Assembly (NCBI RefSeq): GCF_002115825.1
Contig: NZ_JFJZ01000026.1
Span: 1-64,000 of the forward strand
From: Thalassospira sp. MCCC 1A01428
GTDB taxonomy: Bacteria > Pseudomonadota > Alphaproteobacteria > Rhodospirillales > Thalassospiraceae
Length of the DNA stretch: 64,000 bases
Direction: 5' to 3'
The translations under genes were made by a program, and so were the position numbers. This document shows positions 45,409 through 55,084 of the stretch, piece after piece. Under the pieces are notes generated by a model. It was not told the DNA's origin, ran no database searches, and saw only the letters and a list, made by a program, of their open reading frames with translations. Each line of letters starts with the position of its first letter. Within the stretch, counting starts at the first letter, position 1.

Positions 45409-46404
45409 ATGGCCTGGTTGACATACGATATTACAGGGAAGCGGGTTTATATTGCCGGTCATAGTGGCATGATTGGTTCGGCGCTTGTGCGCCGGTTTGA
45501 GCAGGAAGATTGTACAATTTTAACCCGCACGCGCAGCGAAATGAACCTTTTGGATAAGGCATCGGTTACAGCGTGGCTGATGCAGGAAAAACCTGATGTT
45601 GTGATTATTGCGGCGGGCAATTCCGGCGGGGCAATTGCCAATCCGGGCCGTGGCGAGGATTTTATGTATGAAAACCTTGCCATAGCCAGCCACCTGATAC
45701 ATGGCGCCTATGAAGCCGGGGTGAAACAGCTGATTAACATTGCTGGCCCGCATATTTACCCCGAAGATACGTTTTTACCGACGTTGGAGCGGGGGATTAC
45801 GGGTGAACAGCTTAACCGTTCATGTGAGGCCGCATCTGTTGTACGGCTTGCTGCCTTGAAACTTTGTCAATTTTATCATCGGGAATATGGCGTTTCTTTC
45901 AGAACAGTTGTTCCGTTTGACGTTTATGGGCCGGGGGATAATTTTGGGCCGCTTTCGAGCCGGGTTATTCCGGCGATTATTCGTAAAGCAGTGGAAGCAA
46001 AGGAGGCCAATGCAGGGCATATGGAGCTGTCGGGTGTTGGCACGGAAGTACGTGAATTTCTGTATGTTGATGATTGCGCCGATGCCATTGTTACCTTTTT
46101 GAAATATTATGGTTACAAGGGCCCGGTTAATATCGCGACCAGTTTTAATTTCGGTGTCACGCTCGCGGAGCTTGGCTATATGATTGCCGATATTGTCGGG
46201 TTTGACGGGCGGATTAAATTTTTGCGCAAAATACAAGCTGGTAGCGGGGAACGACGCCTTTGCGGGCAGACATTACGCTCTATTGGCTGGCATCCGCAAT
46301 GCAGCCTTGAAATGGGGATTCGCAAAACTCTGGATGCGTTTCTGAAGGGCAATTATCGGGAATATGACATGAAAAATGAACGTTTCACGTTATGCCCGGC
46401 CTGA
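45409..46404 (+). CDS. GDP-fucose-synthase-like SDR protein, catalytic residues lost (copy A)
   Basis: A 331-residue extended-SDR protein related to GDP-L-fucose synthase. The nucleotide-binding loop is intact (VYIAGHSGMIGSALVRRFEQ) and the fold is recognisable throughout (YGPGDNFGPLSSRVIPAII, EVREFLYVDDCADAIV). Aligned with Fcl over an ungapped 38-residue segment after IYP, the catalytic SSC reads GPH, Tyr136 is Ala and Lys140 is Arg; the later His is Gly. It is therefore unlikely to be a normal epimerase-reductase. It is tandem to a similar gene and near a canonical fcl on the other strand. Function unknown. Confidence 0.8.
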   Translation: MAWLTYDITGKRVYIAGHSGMIGSALVRRFEQEDCTILTRTRSEMNLLDKASVTAWLMQEKPDVVIIAAGNSGGAIANPGRGEDFMYENLAIASHLIHGAYEAGVKQLINIAGPHIYPEDTFLPTLERGITGEQLNRSCEAASVVRLAALKLCQFYHREYGVSFRTVVPFDVYGPGDNFGPLSSRVIPAIIRKAVEAKEANAGHMELSGVGTEVREFLYVDDCADAIVTFLKYYGYKGPVNIATSFNFGVTLAELGYMIADIVGFDGRIKFLRKIQAGSGERRLCGQTLRSIGWHPQCSLEMGIRKTLDAFLKGNYREYDMKNERFTLCPA

Positions 46405-46635
46405 TATTAAATGCGGCGGGATTAAAGCGTTTCTTTTTTAACAAGACCAAAATGTATTGATCGAAACTGATTAATACAGCCCTTGGGCGGGCTGGCTTAT
46501 CGCGCGCTTGCCTTTTGCGATATGGGCTGCGTGGTGCCGTTATTTCCAACCAGTCCCAACCCGTTCTCAACCTGTGCTTAATGAGTTGTCTTCATAGAAA
46601 ACGGGTATAAGACCCGTTTTGCTTACAATTAGCCT

Positions 46636-46776
46636 GTCCACATACGACGTGCGCCCGTTGGCCATTTCTGTGTGGATTTTTTATTTCCGCAACATTGCAG
46701 GACGTTACGTCAACCGGTCGCAATTCATGCGCCCGGCGTTTGGGCGTGTTCTGCTGTTCGTAAAGGGATACAATGA
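46636..46776 (+). promoter_or_regulatory. leader B, conserved before the second Fcl-like paralogue
   Basis: This is the duplicate of leader A with the same length. The first stem keeps pairing through a G-T wobble (TCCACATA with TGTGTGGA), and the T-run is identical. The second hairpin keeps the GCA/TGC and CCGG pairs with a changed loop. Confidence 0.6.
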
Positions 46777-47739
46777 ATGAATTACAATCTTACAGGTAAA
46801 CGTGTTTTTATTGCCGGTCATAACGGCATGGTCGGGTCGGCCCTTGTGCGCCGGTTTGAGCAGGAAGATTGTACAATTTTAACCCGCACCCGTAGCGAAC
46901 TGGACCTTTTGGATCAGGCTGCGGTTATAGAATGGTTGAAACAGGAAAAGCCTGATGTTGTGATTATTGCGGCGGGCAAGTCTGGTGGGTCCATTGCCAA
47001 CCGTGACCGCCCGGTGGAATTTATGTATGAAAACCTTGCTATTGGTATGCATTTGGTACGGGGTGCATATGAGGCCGGGGTGGGCAAACTGGTGAATATT
47101 GCGGCACCGTATATTTACCCGGAAATGGCGTATGTGCCGAACGACGAACAAACACTGATGAGTGGTCGTCTTCATCCCGCCTATGAATCTTCTGCTATGG
47201 CGCGTCTTGCTGTTCTGAAGCTGTGCCAGTTTTATTATCAGCAATATAATGCAAATTTTACCACTATTATTCCGGCCGAGATTTATGGACCGGGGGATAA
47301 TTTTGATCGGCTGTCAGGCCGGGTGATGCCCGCCTTTATCCGCGCGGCGGAAGAAGCAAAGCAGGCCAAAGCCCCGTATATGATATTGCGGGGATTTAGC
47401 ACGGCAGTCCGCGAGTTTATTTATGTGGATGATTTCGCCGATGCGGTTGTTACCGTTATCAAACGTCAAAAGGGATGTTACACGGTAAATATTGGTGCGG
47501 GTTTCAGCATTACGCTACGTGAGCTTGTTTTCAAAGTTGCCGATATTGTGGAGTTTGAAGGAGAGATCAAATTTTTGCAAAAAATGCCTGCCGGGGTGGC
47601 AGAACGTTTTCTTACCCCAACAAAAGCCAAATTTTTGGGCTGGCAGCCAAAATACAGCCTTGAGGAAGGAATTTACAAAACCTGGGAAGCGTTTACTCAA
47701 GGCAGGTATCGGGAATATGACCTGAAACTGGTTGGTTAA
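46777..47739 (+). CDS. GDP-fucose-synthase-like SDR protein, catalytic residues lost (copy B)
   Basis: The second tandem copy, 320 residues. The first 120 residues are very close to copy A (GHNGMVGSALVRRFEQEDCTILTRTRSE is nearly shared) and the rest diverges. The catalytic SSC reads APY, Tyr136 reads Ser (YESSAMARLAVLKLCQ), Lys140 reads Arg, and the later His is absent. NAD-binding glycines are kept. An ordinary epimerase would retain Tyr and Lys, so both copies changed in the same way, probably before they duplicated. A hairpin separates it from the convergent fcl. Confidence 0.8.
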   Translation: MNYNLTGKRVFIAGHNGMVGSALVRRFEQEDCTILTRTRSELDLLDQAAVIEWLKQEKPDVVIIAAGKSGGSIANRDRPVEFMYENLAIGMHLVRGAYEAGVGKLVNIAAPYIYPEMAYVPNDEQTLMSGRLHPAYESSAMARLAVLKLCQFYYQQYNANFTTIIPAEIYGPGDNFDRLSGRVMPAFIRAAEEAKQAKAPYMILRGFSTAVREFIYVDDFADAVVTVIKRQKGCYTVNIGAGFSITLRELVFKVADIVEFEGEIKFLQKMPAGVAERFLTPTKAKFLGWQPKYSLEEGIYKTWEAFTQGRYREYDLKLVG

Positions 47740-47745
47740 TGTGAG

Positions 47746-47790
47746 GTCCGACCTGATGTTATTTACAAAGAAATTAGCATCAGGTCGGAC
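47746..47790. terminator. convergent-gene terminator
   Basis: GTCCGACCTGATG (47746-47758) and CATCAGGTCGGAC (47778-47790) are perfect inverted copies around a 19-nt loop, between the convergent copy B and fcl genes. Confidence 0.8.
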
Positions 47791-47843
47791 ATGTATTGCA
47801 TATGACTATCTTCAAGTCACAGTTCGAAAATCAGGCCTTTGTT

Positions 47844-48809
47844 TTATCTTTTTGCATATTCCGCTTTGAACGTTTTATATGTTTCGGCCAGACCGTCTGC
47901 CAGTTCGATATGCGGTTGCCAGCCAAAAGACCGCAGGCGTGCGGAATCCATCAGTTTTCGCGGGGTGCCGTCTGGTTTTGAAACATCAAACGTCACCTCG
48001 CCGGTGTAACCGGTAACAGTTGCGATCAGTTTTGCCAGTTCGCCGATGGGGATATCAATCCCACTACCGACATTGATATGGCTGCACATTGGTGTTGTGT
48101 GTGCCTGATAAATGTCCCTGGGCAGGTTCATGACAAAAATGGAAGCCCGGGCCATGTCACTGACATGCAAGAACTCACGGCGCGGGGTGCCTGTCCCCCA
48201 GATTTCGACATTTGGCGCGCCATTTATTGTTGCTTCGTGAAACCGGCGGATTAACGCCGGGATAACATGGCTGTTTTGCGGATGGTAATTATCACCCGGC
48301 CCGTAAAGGTTGGTCGGCATGACACTGCGGTAATCACGCCCATATTGACGGGCATATGATTCGCACATTTTAATACCGGCAATTTTGGCAATGGCATAGG
48401 GTTCGTTTGTGGCTTCAAGATACCCGCTTAATAATGCGCCTTCGGCCATCGGCTGATCCGCATCACGGGGGTAGATGCAACTTGACCCCAAAAACAGCAA
48501 CCGCTGCACATTTGATAAATGCGCTGCGTGGATGATGTTGGCTTCAAGCATCAGATTTTGATAAATGAAATCGGCGGGATAGGTATTATTAGCATGAATA
48601 CCGCCCACTTTTGCTGCCGCCAGATAAACCTGATCAATGCTTTCCTGTGCGAAAAAATCCGATACATCCGCCTGGGATACCAGATCGAGTTCATCATGCG
48701 TGCGGACCACAAGGTCCACGTCTGCCGACGCCTCAAGTTGCCGCAGGATCTGACTGCCAACCATTCCCCGATGGCCGGCAACAAACACCCTTTGACGTTT
48801 GCTTGCCAT
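47844..48809 (-). CDS. fcl: GDP-L-fucose synthase
   Basis: The canonical epimerase-reductase of 321 residues that converts GDP-4-keto-6-deoxymannose to GDP-L-fucose with NADPH. The glycine loop is [19 protein letters not shown]. The catalytic residues are all present: LGSSCIYP (Ser, Cys), [20 protein letters not shown] (Tyr, Lys) and NSHVIPALI. Its start overlaps the gmd stop by one base. It is the functional reference against which the two degenerate copies nearby can be judged. Confidence 0.96.
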   Translation of the reverse strand: MASKRQRVFVAGHRGMVGSQILRQLEASADVDLVVRTHDELDLVSQADVSDFFAQESIDQVYLAAAKVGGIHANNTYPADFIYQNLMLEANIIHAAHLSNVQRLLFLGSSCIYPRDADQPMAEGALLSGYLEATNEPYAIAKIAGIKMCESYARQYGRDYRSVMPTNLYGPGDNYHPQNSHVIPALIRRFHEATINGAPNVEIWGTGTPRREFLHVSDMARASIFVMNLPRDIYQAHTTPMCSHINVGSGIDIPIGELAKLIATVTGYTGEVTFDVSKPDGTPRKLMDSARLRSFGWQPHIELADGLAETYKTFKAEYAKR

Positions 48810-49930
48810 CAGCTTTCCACCTGTAAGGAAACATTAAATCCGTGGTGTTGCAAAAGGGCATGACGGCGTGCCTGATCAAGATCAAACTCCATCATCTCGT
48901 CGACCATTTCATCCAGTGTGATTTCAGGCAACCATCCCAGATCTTTTTCCGCTTTGGAAGCATCACCCAACAATGTCTCGACTTCTGCCGGACGGAAATA
49001 ACGCGGATCAACCCTGACAATCACATCACCAGCCTTTACGGATGGCGCAAGGTTTCCGGTGATAGTCTCAACCACGGCACATTCGTCAACACCTTCACCC
49101 TCAAAGCGTAAAGTAATACCAACAAATGCCGCTGCTTTTTCAATGAACTGACGCACGCTATACTGCTTGCCCGTCGCGATGACATAATCTTTGGGTTCAT
49201 CTTGCTGCAACATCATCCATTGCATGCGCACATAGTCCCTGGCGTGTCCCCAGTCGCGCAAGCTGTCCATATTTCCCATGAACAGGCATTTTTCCATCCC
49301 GTGGGCAATATTTGATATCCCGCGCGTGATTTTGCGTGTGACAAACGTTTCGCCACGACGACAGCTTTCATGGTTAAACAAAATACCGTTGCATGCATAC
49401 ATGCCATAGGCTTCGCGGTAGTTAACCGCAATCCAGTAGGCATAGAGCTTGGCGACGGCATAGGGGCTGCGCGGGTGAAAAGGTGTGGTTTCCTTTTGCG
49501 GAATTTCCTGAACCAGACCGTACAGCTCGCTGGTTGAGGCCTGGTAAAAGCGGGTTGTTTTTTCCAGCCCTAAAAAGCGGATGGCCTCAAGCAACCGCAA
49601 GGTTCCAAGAGCGTCAACATCTGCGGTATATTCGGGTGCCTCAAAGCTGACTGCGACATGGCTTTGTGCCCCAAGGTTATAGACCTCGTCGGGGCGCACA
49701 TCATTTAGAATACGCGTCAGATTGCTGGTATCGGACAAATCGCCATAATGCAGAAACAGCTTACGGCCGGTTTCATGGGGATCCTGATAAAGATGATCAA
49801 TCCGGCCGGTATTTAGCGAACTGCTACGGCGCTTAATGCCATGAACTTCATAGCCCTTTTCAAGCAGAAATTCTGCCAGATAACTGCCATCCTGGCCGGT
49901 AATTCCTGTAATCAGTGCTTTTTTGGTCAT
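48809..49930 (-). CDS. gmd: GDP-mannose 4,6-dehydratase
   Basis: Gmd (373 residues) makes GDP-4-keto-6-deoxymannose from GDP-mannose. It has [23 protein letters not shown], then [39 protein letters not shown] with the catalytic Thr/Ser, Glu, Tyr and Lys, and [17 protein letters not shown]. It sits between manC and fcl with one-base overlaps on both sides, a complete GDP-fucose branch except for phosphomannomutase, which is not in the window. Confidence 0.98.
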   Translation of the reverse strand: MTKKALITGITGQDGSYLAEFLLEKGYEVHGIKRRSSSLNTGRIDHLYQDPHETGRKLFLHYGDLSDTSNLTRILNDVRPDEVYNLGAQSHVAVSFEAPEYTADVDALGTLRLLEAIRFLGLEKTTRFYQASTSELYGLVQEIPQKETTPFHPRSPYAVAKLYAYWIAVNYREAYGMYACNGILFNHESCRRGETFVTRKITRGISNIAHGMEKCLFMGNMDSLRDWGHARDYVRMQWMMLQQDEPKDYVIATGKQYSVRQFIEKAAAFVGITLRFEGEGVDECAVVETITGNLAPSVKAGDVIVRVDPRYFRPAEVETLLGDASKAEKDLGWLPEITLDEMVDEMMEFDLDQARRHALLQHHGFNVSLQVES

Positions 49931-51387
49931 TATTCGGTTCGGCCTTCAGTCTCACTAAAATTGCGCCCGTAATCATCATCAAGACGCACGATATCATCTT
50001 CACCAAGATAGGTTCCCGACTGAACCTCGATCATTTCCAGCGGAATTTTACCGGGGTTTTCCATCCGGTGAACCGCTCCCAGCGGGATATAGGTAGATTC
50101 ATTCTCGCGCAACAGGAACTTGCGCTCATCACAGGTGACCAGCGCGGTTCCTTTGACGACGATCCAGTGTTCGGCCCGATGATGATGGTGTTGCAACGAC
50201 AGCTTCGCGCCAGGCTTCACCGTAATGCGTTTAACCTGGTGTCGTTCCCCGATTTCAATGCTGTCATAGGCCCCCCAGGGGCGGGCCACCTTGCGGTGTG
50301 CAACGGCCTGGGAACGATCCTCAGCGACGAGTTCCGCCACGACTTTTTTAACATCTTCCACCTTGTCACGGCTGCTGATCAACAAGGCATCAGGTGTATC
50401 TACCACGATCAGGTCCCGAACCCCCATGGTCACGATCAGCCGGTTCGGATCCGCATGAACAAAGGTATTTTCCGTCTCAATTGTTTTTATGTTTTCCGTA
50501 GCACCCCCAAGGCTATTTCCAGAGCTGTCGGAAAGGCTCATGTCAGACAGCGCGTTCCAGCTGCCGACATCACTCCAGCTGCCTGCGAACGGGAAAATAA
50601 CAACGTTATCGGCCTTTTCCATCACCGCATAATCAATGCTTTTAGCAGTGGCACTTGCAAATTCTGCGGCATCCGGACGCCGAAACAGCCCATCTGGGAC
50701 ACTTTTGGACATTGCCCGTCGACAGGCTTCAAGCATTTCGGGCTCAAAAGTTGCGAGTTCTTTTATCAAAACGTCGCGGCGCACCAGAAATATACCGGCA
50801 TTCCAGACATGCCGACCAGAGGCCAGAAACGCCGTTGCCCGCTCAAACACCGGTTTTTCAAGAAACCCGTGTGATTGATAACACCCATTATCCAGTTTCT
50901 CGCCCATTTCAATATAGCCATAAGCGGTACTGGGCGAATGGGGCATCACGCCAAAGGTCACAATTTTGCCATCCATCGCAGCGGGAACGGCCTGTTCGAC
51001 CATGCCAACAAACGCATTTGTATCGGGAATATAATGATCGGCCGGGCAAAAAAGCAGCAAATCACTATCTTCGCCCCCCGCCAGCGCCCCAAGCGCCATG
51101 GCCGGTGCTGTATCGCGTCCTTCCGGCTCCAGAATTTGCAGGATGTCAAAGCTTGCGGATAATGCTGCCTCTTCAACCAGAAACCTTTGGGCCTCTGAAC
51201 CGATCGCGATAATATCGGAAAATGACCGAAGCCGGTCGAATGTCAATTGCAACAATGACTTGCCATTGATCAGCGGTACAAACTGTTTCGGATAATCCCG
51301 ACGCGACAGCGGCCATAAACGCGTGCCGGATCCGCCGCATAAAACGATTGGGGAAATATTATCGATACTAACTACCACAATACCCAC
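49930..51387 (-). CDS. manC: mannose-1-phosphate guanylyltransferase / mannose-6-phosphate isomerase
   Basis: A type II bifunctional enzyme of 485 residues. The nucleotidyltransferase half begins with [22 protein letters not shown] and has FCPADHYI and FLEKP. The C-terminal cupin half has [22 protein letters not shown] and the metal-binding pattern of the isomerase. It supplies GDP-mannose to Gmd. The start is a GTG. A decayed partial copy of this gene lies about 1 kb upstream, beyond the methyltransferase gene. Confidence 0.96.
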   Translation of the reverse strand: MGIVVVSIDNISPIVLCGGSGTRLWPLSRRDYPKQFVPLINGKSLLQLTFDRLRSFSDIIAIGSEAQRFLVEEAALSASFDILQILEPEGRDTAPAMALGALAGGEDSDLLLFCPADHYIPDTNAFVGMVEQAVPAAMDGKIVTFGVMPHSPSTAYGYIEMGEKLDNGCYQSHGFLEKPVFERATAFLASGRHVWNAGIFLVRRDVLIKELATFEPEMLEACRRAMSKSVPDGLFRRPDAAEFASATAKSIDYAVMEKADNVVIFPFAGSWSDVGSWNALSDMSLSDSSGNSLGGATENIKTIETENTFVHADPNRLIVTMGVRDLIVVDTPDALLISSRDKVEDVKKVVAELVAEDRSQAVAHRKVARPWGAYDSIEIGERHQVKRITVKPGAKLSLQHHHHRAEHWIVVKGTALVTCDERKFLLRENESTYIPLGAVHRMENPGKIPLEMIEVQSGTYLGEDDIVRLDDDYGRNFSETEGRTE

Positions 51388-51522
51388 CTTTGGAAAAAAT
51401 CAATATGAAACAAATTTATTTTCACATCTTGTTGATTCACAATATATAAATTAACAAACGCACGTGCTTTCAGCATGTATTATTTCGATATAATCAGAAT
51501 TTTATTCTTATGAAACAAAATA

Positions 51523-52293
51523 TTATTCGTGACGTATATTTATGGATCTTGGGACGTGTTTTTTCTCAACGAGTATCATTTCACGAATAATGTGATATCC
51601 GGCCGGGTAGTCATCAACTCTGTCTTTTACATTTAAGTTGTCAAAATTAAATGGATATGAAAATAGGTCGATCATTCTAAAATCCCCACTTATAATATCG
51701 AAGTTATATATGTCTCCATTGTTGATATGAGTGGTGGTAAGTAAATATTTGTAATCAGTCTGGAATAAGTTTTTCAAAAACTTATTTATATCCTCATATG
51801 AAAGATGAAATAAACAGTCTCTCACCATTATCAAGTCACAATTAGGCAAGGGGTCTTCGCAAATATTTGCGACATCGAATTGTATTAAGTCGGATGAAAA
51901 TTTTTTCTTATTAATATCGATAACGGAAGGCGCTATATCAAAACCAAAATATTTTACGTCTATTTTTGGAAGTACTTCTTTCATCCAATTAAAGTCACCG
52001 CATGGAGCGTCCACAAACACCTCTACATTAAGCTGTGGCAATGTTTTAATCAACCAATTTCTTAATGGTTCGGTGTAAGCAATCTCACTGCCTTCTCCAC
52101 TACCAGACTCTTTAGATAGCCATAGGTTTTTTTCATAAATTTCGGTGAAACGTTCGCTAATATTGCCCTTCGTTAGCATGGATTTATATGTTTTTCGTCG
52201 TTTTAGCGTGAAAGGAAATTGTAAAATTGAAAGTATTGTTTTAAGGAAACCTTCCCGCCGTAATTTTTGCAGGGTTTTTTCTAATAAGTTCAC
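51523..52293 (-). CDS. class I SAM-dependent methyltransferase
   Basis: A 256-residue protein with the SAM-binding pattern EVFVDAPCGDFNWMKEVLP, VKYFGFDIAPSVID, and CDLIMVRDCLFHLSYED in place of the usual motif after strand 4. It is AT-rich and starts with GTG behind AAGGAA. It lies between intact manC and a manC remnant, as if brought in with the new manC. It probably modifies the glycan or its carrier intermediate. Confidence 0.82.
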   Translation of the reverse strand: MNLLEKTLQKLRREGFLKTILSILQFPFTLKRRKTYKSMLTKGNISERFTEIYEKNLWLSKESGSGEGSEIAYTEPLRNWLIKTLPQLNVEVFVDAPCGDFNWMKEVLPKIDVKYFGFDIAPSVIDINKKKFSSDLIQFDVANICEDPLPNCDLIMVRDCLFHLSYEDINKFLKNLFQTDYKYLLTTTHINNGDIYNFDIISGDFRMIDLFSYPFNFDNLNVKDRVDDYPAGYHIIREMILVEKKHVPRSINIRHE

Positions 52294-52340
52294 TTATTGT
52301 TCCTTATAATTGCAGTGTTACAGTAGTGTTTTTATTTTGT

Positions 52341-52567
52341 TTTTCAAGAAATCCGCGTGACTGGAGACAATCATAATTCAGTTTTTTGCGCATTTCAATA
52401 TGTTCATAGACGGTACTGGGCTAATGAGGCATTATCCCAAAGGTGAAAATAATGATTTGGCATTGATCAGCGGTACAAACTGTTTCGGGTAATCTCGACG
52501 GGGTAGGGGGCCCAAACGTGTGTCGGATCCACTGCATAAAATGAGAAATTTAACATAGCGTCGATGG
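52341..52567 (-). pseudogene. decayed remnant of manC
   Basis: Two consecutive blocks match the intact manC in the same orientation. 52341-52455 matches about 50856-50970 (for example CGGTACTGGGC and CCATTTC/GCATTTCAATAT). 52460-52567 matches about 51262-51365, from the N-terminal coding region (GATCAGCGGTACAAACTGTTTCGG). Roughly 290 bases between the two blocks are missing and many substitutions are present. It is a remnant of an older manC copy. Confidence 0.8.
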
Positions 52568-52647
52568 TTTATCATATATTACTCAAAGAGATATAATTAT
52601 ATGAAAATTTCGAAAATAAAAGTCAAAAACTTATTATTCAATTGCGT

Positions 52648-53856
52648 TCAATCTTTGGTAAGTCTTCGATCTCGCGACATTTCTGTTATCTTTTCTTCAA
52701 CAAATAATTTGAACTCAGATCTAAATCGTTCTTTGGAAAAAAGCTCTGCTCTTTTTCGGCACTTCTCAGAGACATTGTTATATTTAGGGAAAAAATTTTC
52801 AAACTTATCCACTGCGGCGAGTAAAGAAGGGATGGACTGTGTATCAAAAAATAACCCAGTTTCGTTTTCAACTACTGTTTCTAGAGCACCGCCCTTGCCA
52901 TAGGCAATCACTGGTGTACCGCTTGCCATAGCCTCAACTGGTAGAATGCCAAAATCCTCTTTAGCTGCAAAAATAAAGGCCTTTGCATTCGCAAGGTATT
53001 CTTTTAATTTTGAAAATTCTTGATGACCTAGAAAAAATAAATTTTTATGCTCACTGCATATTTTCTTTATTTTATGAGCATCAGGGCCGTCCCCAATAAT
53101 GTAAAGCGTGCGGTTAGGAGTTTGAGAAAAAGTTTGAGCAACGAGATCTATCTTTTTATATGGGACCAAGCGCGATGCCGCTAAATAAAATTCTTTTTTC
53201 TCAGATTTTTCCTCAAAGTCTTCTATGGATACTGGAGGGTATATGGTAGTCGCCGTCCTCCTATAACATTTCGACACTCTTTTATTTACAAAATCCGAAT
53301 TTGAAATAAAAAAATCAACAGAGTTTGATGATCTGACGTCAAAATTTCTAATGTATTGAAGTAGGAATCTAATAGCAAAAGATTTTATTCCACTGTTTAA
53401 GCCAGAATCTCTAAGATATTCATGTTGTAAATCCCAAGCATATCGTATAGGAGAATGAATATAGCTTATATGGAGTTGATCTGGTCCAGTTATAACCCCT
53501 TTTGCAACAGCGTGGCTGCTAGAAATTACAAGATCATATTTAGAAAGGTCTAGCTGTTCTATCGCCATGGGAAATAGGAAAAATAAATTTCTATATATTC
53601 TTTCTATTTTTGGTATTTTGTTTAAAAAAGACGTCGTTATTTTGTTCTTGAGGAAGGTAATTTCCGGAGATTTTGGTTTGTGTATCAAGGTGAATATGTC
53701 AGCGTCTGGAAATAAATTATTTATCTCAAAAATTACCCTTTCTGCTCCGGAGTATGTGATTAGCCAATCACATACAATTGCTATTTTGATTTCCTTTTTT
53801 TTTGTGGTTTGTGTTTCTACTTCCGAATTTTTATTTTTCATTTTGAAACCCAACAT
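52648..53856 (-). CDS. glycosyltransferase family 4
   Basis: A family 4 enzyme of 402 residues close to the WbaZ-like mannosyltransferase group. The N-terminus shows IAIVCDWLITYSGAERVIFEI, then YIHSPIRYAWDLQHEYL. The donor site is KEDFGILPVEAMASGTPVIAYGKGGALETV. It is AT-rich, and the first 20 residues are basic and polar. Start is ambiguous between the first Met and Met6. With GDP-mannose made next door, a mannose donor is plausible. Confidence 0.9.
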   Translation of the reverse strand: MLGFKMKNKNSEVETQTTKKKEIKIAIVCDWLITYSGAERVIFEINNLFPDADIFTLIHKPKSPEITFLKNKITTSFLNKIPKIERIYRNLFFLFPMAIEQLDLSKYDLVISSSHAVAKGVITGPDQLHISYIHSPIRYAWDLQHEYLRDSGLNSGIKSFAIRFLLQYIRNFDVRSSNSVDFFISNSDFVNKRVSKCYRRTATTIYPPVSIEDFEEKSEKKEFYLAASRLVPYKKIDLVAQTFSQTPNRTLYIIGDGPDAHKIKKICSEHKNLFFLGHQEFSKLKEYLANAKAFIFAAKEDFGILPVEAMASGTPVIAYGKGGALETVVENETGLFFDTQSIPSLLAAVDKFENFFPKYNNVSEKCRKRAELFSKERFRSEFKLFVEEKITEMSRDRRLTKD

Positions 53857-53887
53857 ATATATTCTATGGTTGAATTCATCAATCTAC

Positions 53888-55084
53888 CTAACTGTTATAC
53901 GTTTCTATAAGCTCGTCGATGTACGATTTTTTATCTAGACGTAAGTACGGATTCGACGAAGTATCAATATCATAATACTCGTTTTTTTCGACATCATTCA
54001 TTTTTAAAATTAAATCTGCTTCTGATCCTATTTTGAATATTATACCTAATTTATATTTCTGAATGGCCTCGCCTGGCGCAGTGTCTTTTGGAGCAATTAT
54101 AGGGCAATTACGTGCCATTGCCTCAAACGCCACTAGGCCTTGTGTTTCATATAATCTTGAGGGTATGATTAGCGCAGAGCAACTGTCTAATAGCTGATTT
54201 ATTTCAGATCTATTTTTCCATCCTAAGAACGACACGCTTTTATATTTTTTTCTAAGATTTTCTTCTAATTCACCAGATCCAACCACAACTCCTTTAAAAC
54301 CTCCTGCCTCGCAGGCGGAACAAAAAATGTCCACTCCTTTTTCTGGTGAAATGCGGCCAATATATAAAAAAAAATCGTTTTTACGGTTGATATGTTTTGG
54401 CCCTATGAGCACGGGCTCGGTAAGAATTGTAGGTAATATTTTTGTTTCTTGTTTTGGGAAATGTTGGTGTATTATTTTGTCGCTAAAATTTGAAACTGAT
54501 ATCATCAGGTTAATTTCTCCTTTTAAAATTTTTAAAAATTGTGAACCAATAAAATGTCGGAGCAGTCTATATGTTTTTACATAGTACGAATTTTTATCGC
54601 AATCGGATACGATGCATTTCCATCCCATAGGTTTGTAATGGCATATGTGGTTTTTTTTGTAATTGTATAGTCCTCCATTTGGACATATTATAGAATAATC
54701 GTGAATTGTAAGAATTTTTTTTAATTTTCCTCTTTTCTGGTTGAATTTTAAAACACTTGGCGAAAGTCCTTTTAACCAGTTGTGATAATGTAATACTACA
54801 GACGTATCCTCTAAATGTATTAAATTTTTTAGTTTCGATCGTGCCTTGAAGTTCCACAAGGATCGAAAAAGCGATATATATTTTTCCTTTCCGGAAAAGC
54901 TTATTTTTTGATTGAGATCAGTAAATGGAATTTCAAGATTTATTATTTCTTCATCGGGGGGGCCATCGCAAAAAAAGAAGTGCACATTTTTTCCTCTCTT
55001 ATACAAGCTTATTGCGCTTTCTATAGCGACCTCTGAGGCTCCGCCATTTCTGTGACCATAATCATTTAATATAATTATTTTCAT
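53888..55084 (-). CDS. glycosyltransferase family 4
   Basis: A 398-residue family 4 enzyme. It opens MKIIILNDYGHRNGGASEVAIESA and has VLHYHNWLKGLSPSVL and a Cys-rich stretch around CPNGGLYNYKKNHICHYKPMGWKC, as in some capsule transferases. The donor motif is YETQGLVAFEAMARNCPIIAP (Glu-x7-Glu). It overlaps the upstream family 2 gene by four bases. Specificity unknown. Confidence 0.88.
   Translation of the reverse strand: MKIIILNDYGHRNGGASEVAIESAISLYKRGKNVHFFFCDGPPDEEIINLEIPFTDLNQKISFSGKEKYISLFRSLWNFKARSKLKNLIHLEDTSVVLHYHNWLKGLSPSVLKFNQKRGKLKKILTIHDYSIICPNGGLYNYKKNHICHYKPMGWKCIVSDCDKNSYYVKTYRLLRHFIGSQFLKILKGEINLMISVSNFSDKIIHQHFPKQETKILPTILTEPVLIGPKHINRKNDFFLYIGRISPEKGVDIFCSACEAGGFKGVVVGSGELEENLRKKYKSVSFLGWKNRSEINQLLDSCSALIIPSRLYETQGLVAFEAMARNCPIIAPKDTAPGEAIQKYKLGIIFKIGSEADLILKMNDVEKNEYYDIDTSSNPYLRLDKKSYIDELIETYNS

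Noticed and set aside
45459..46236. Minus-strand frames opposite the Fcl-like copy
   Set aside because: They have no family features, while the + strand frame has a clear SDR fold.
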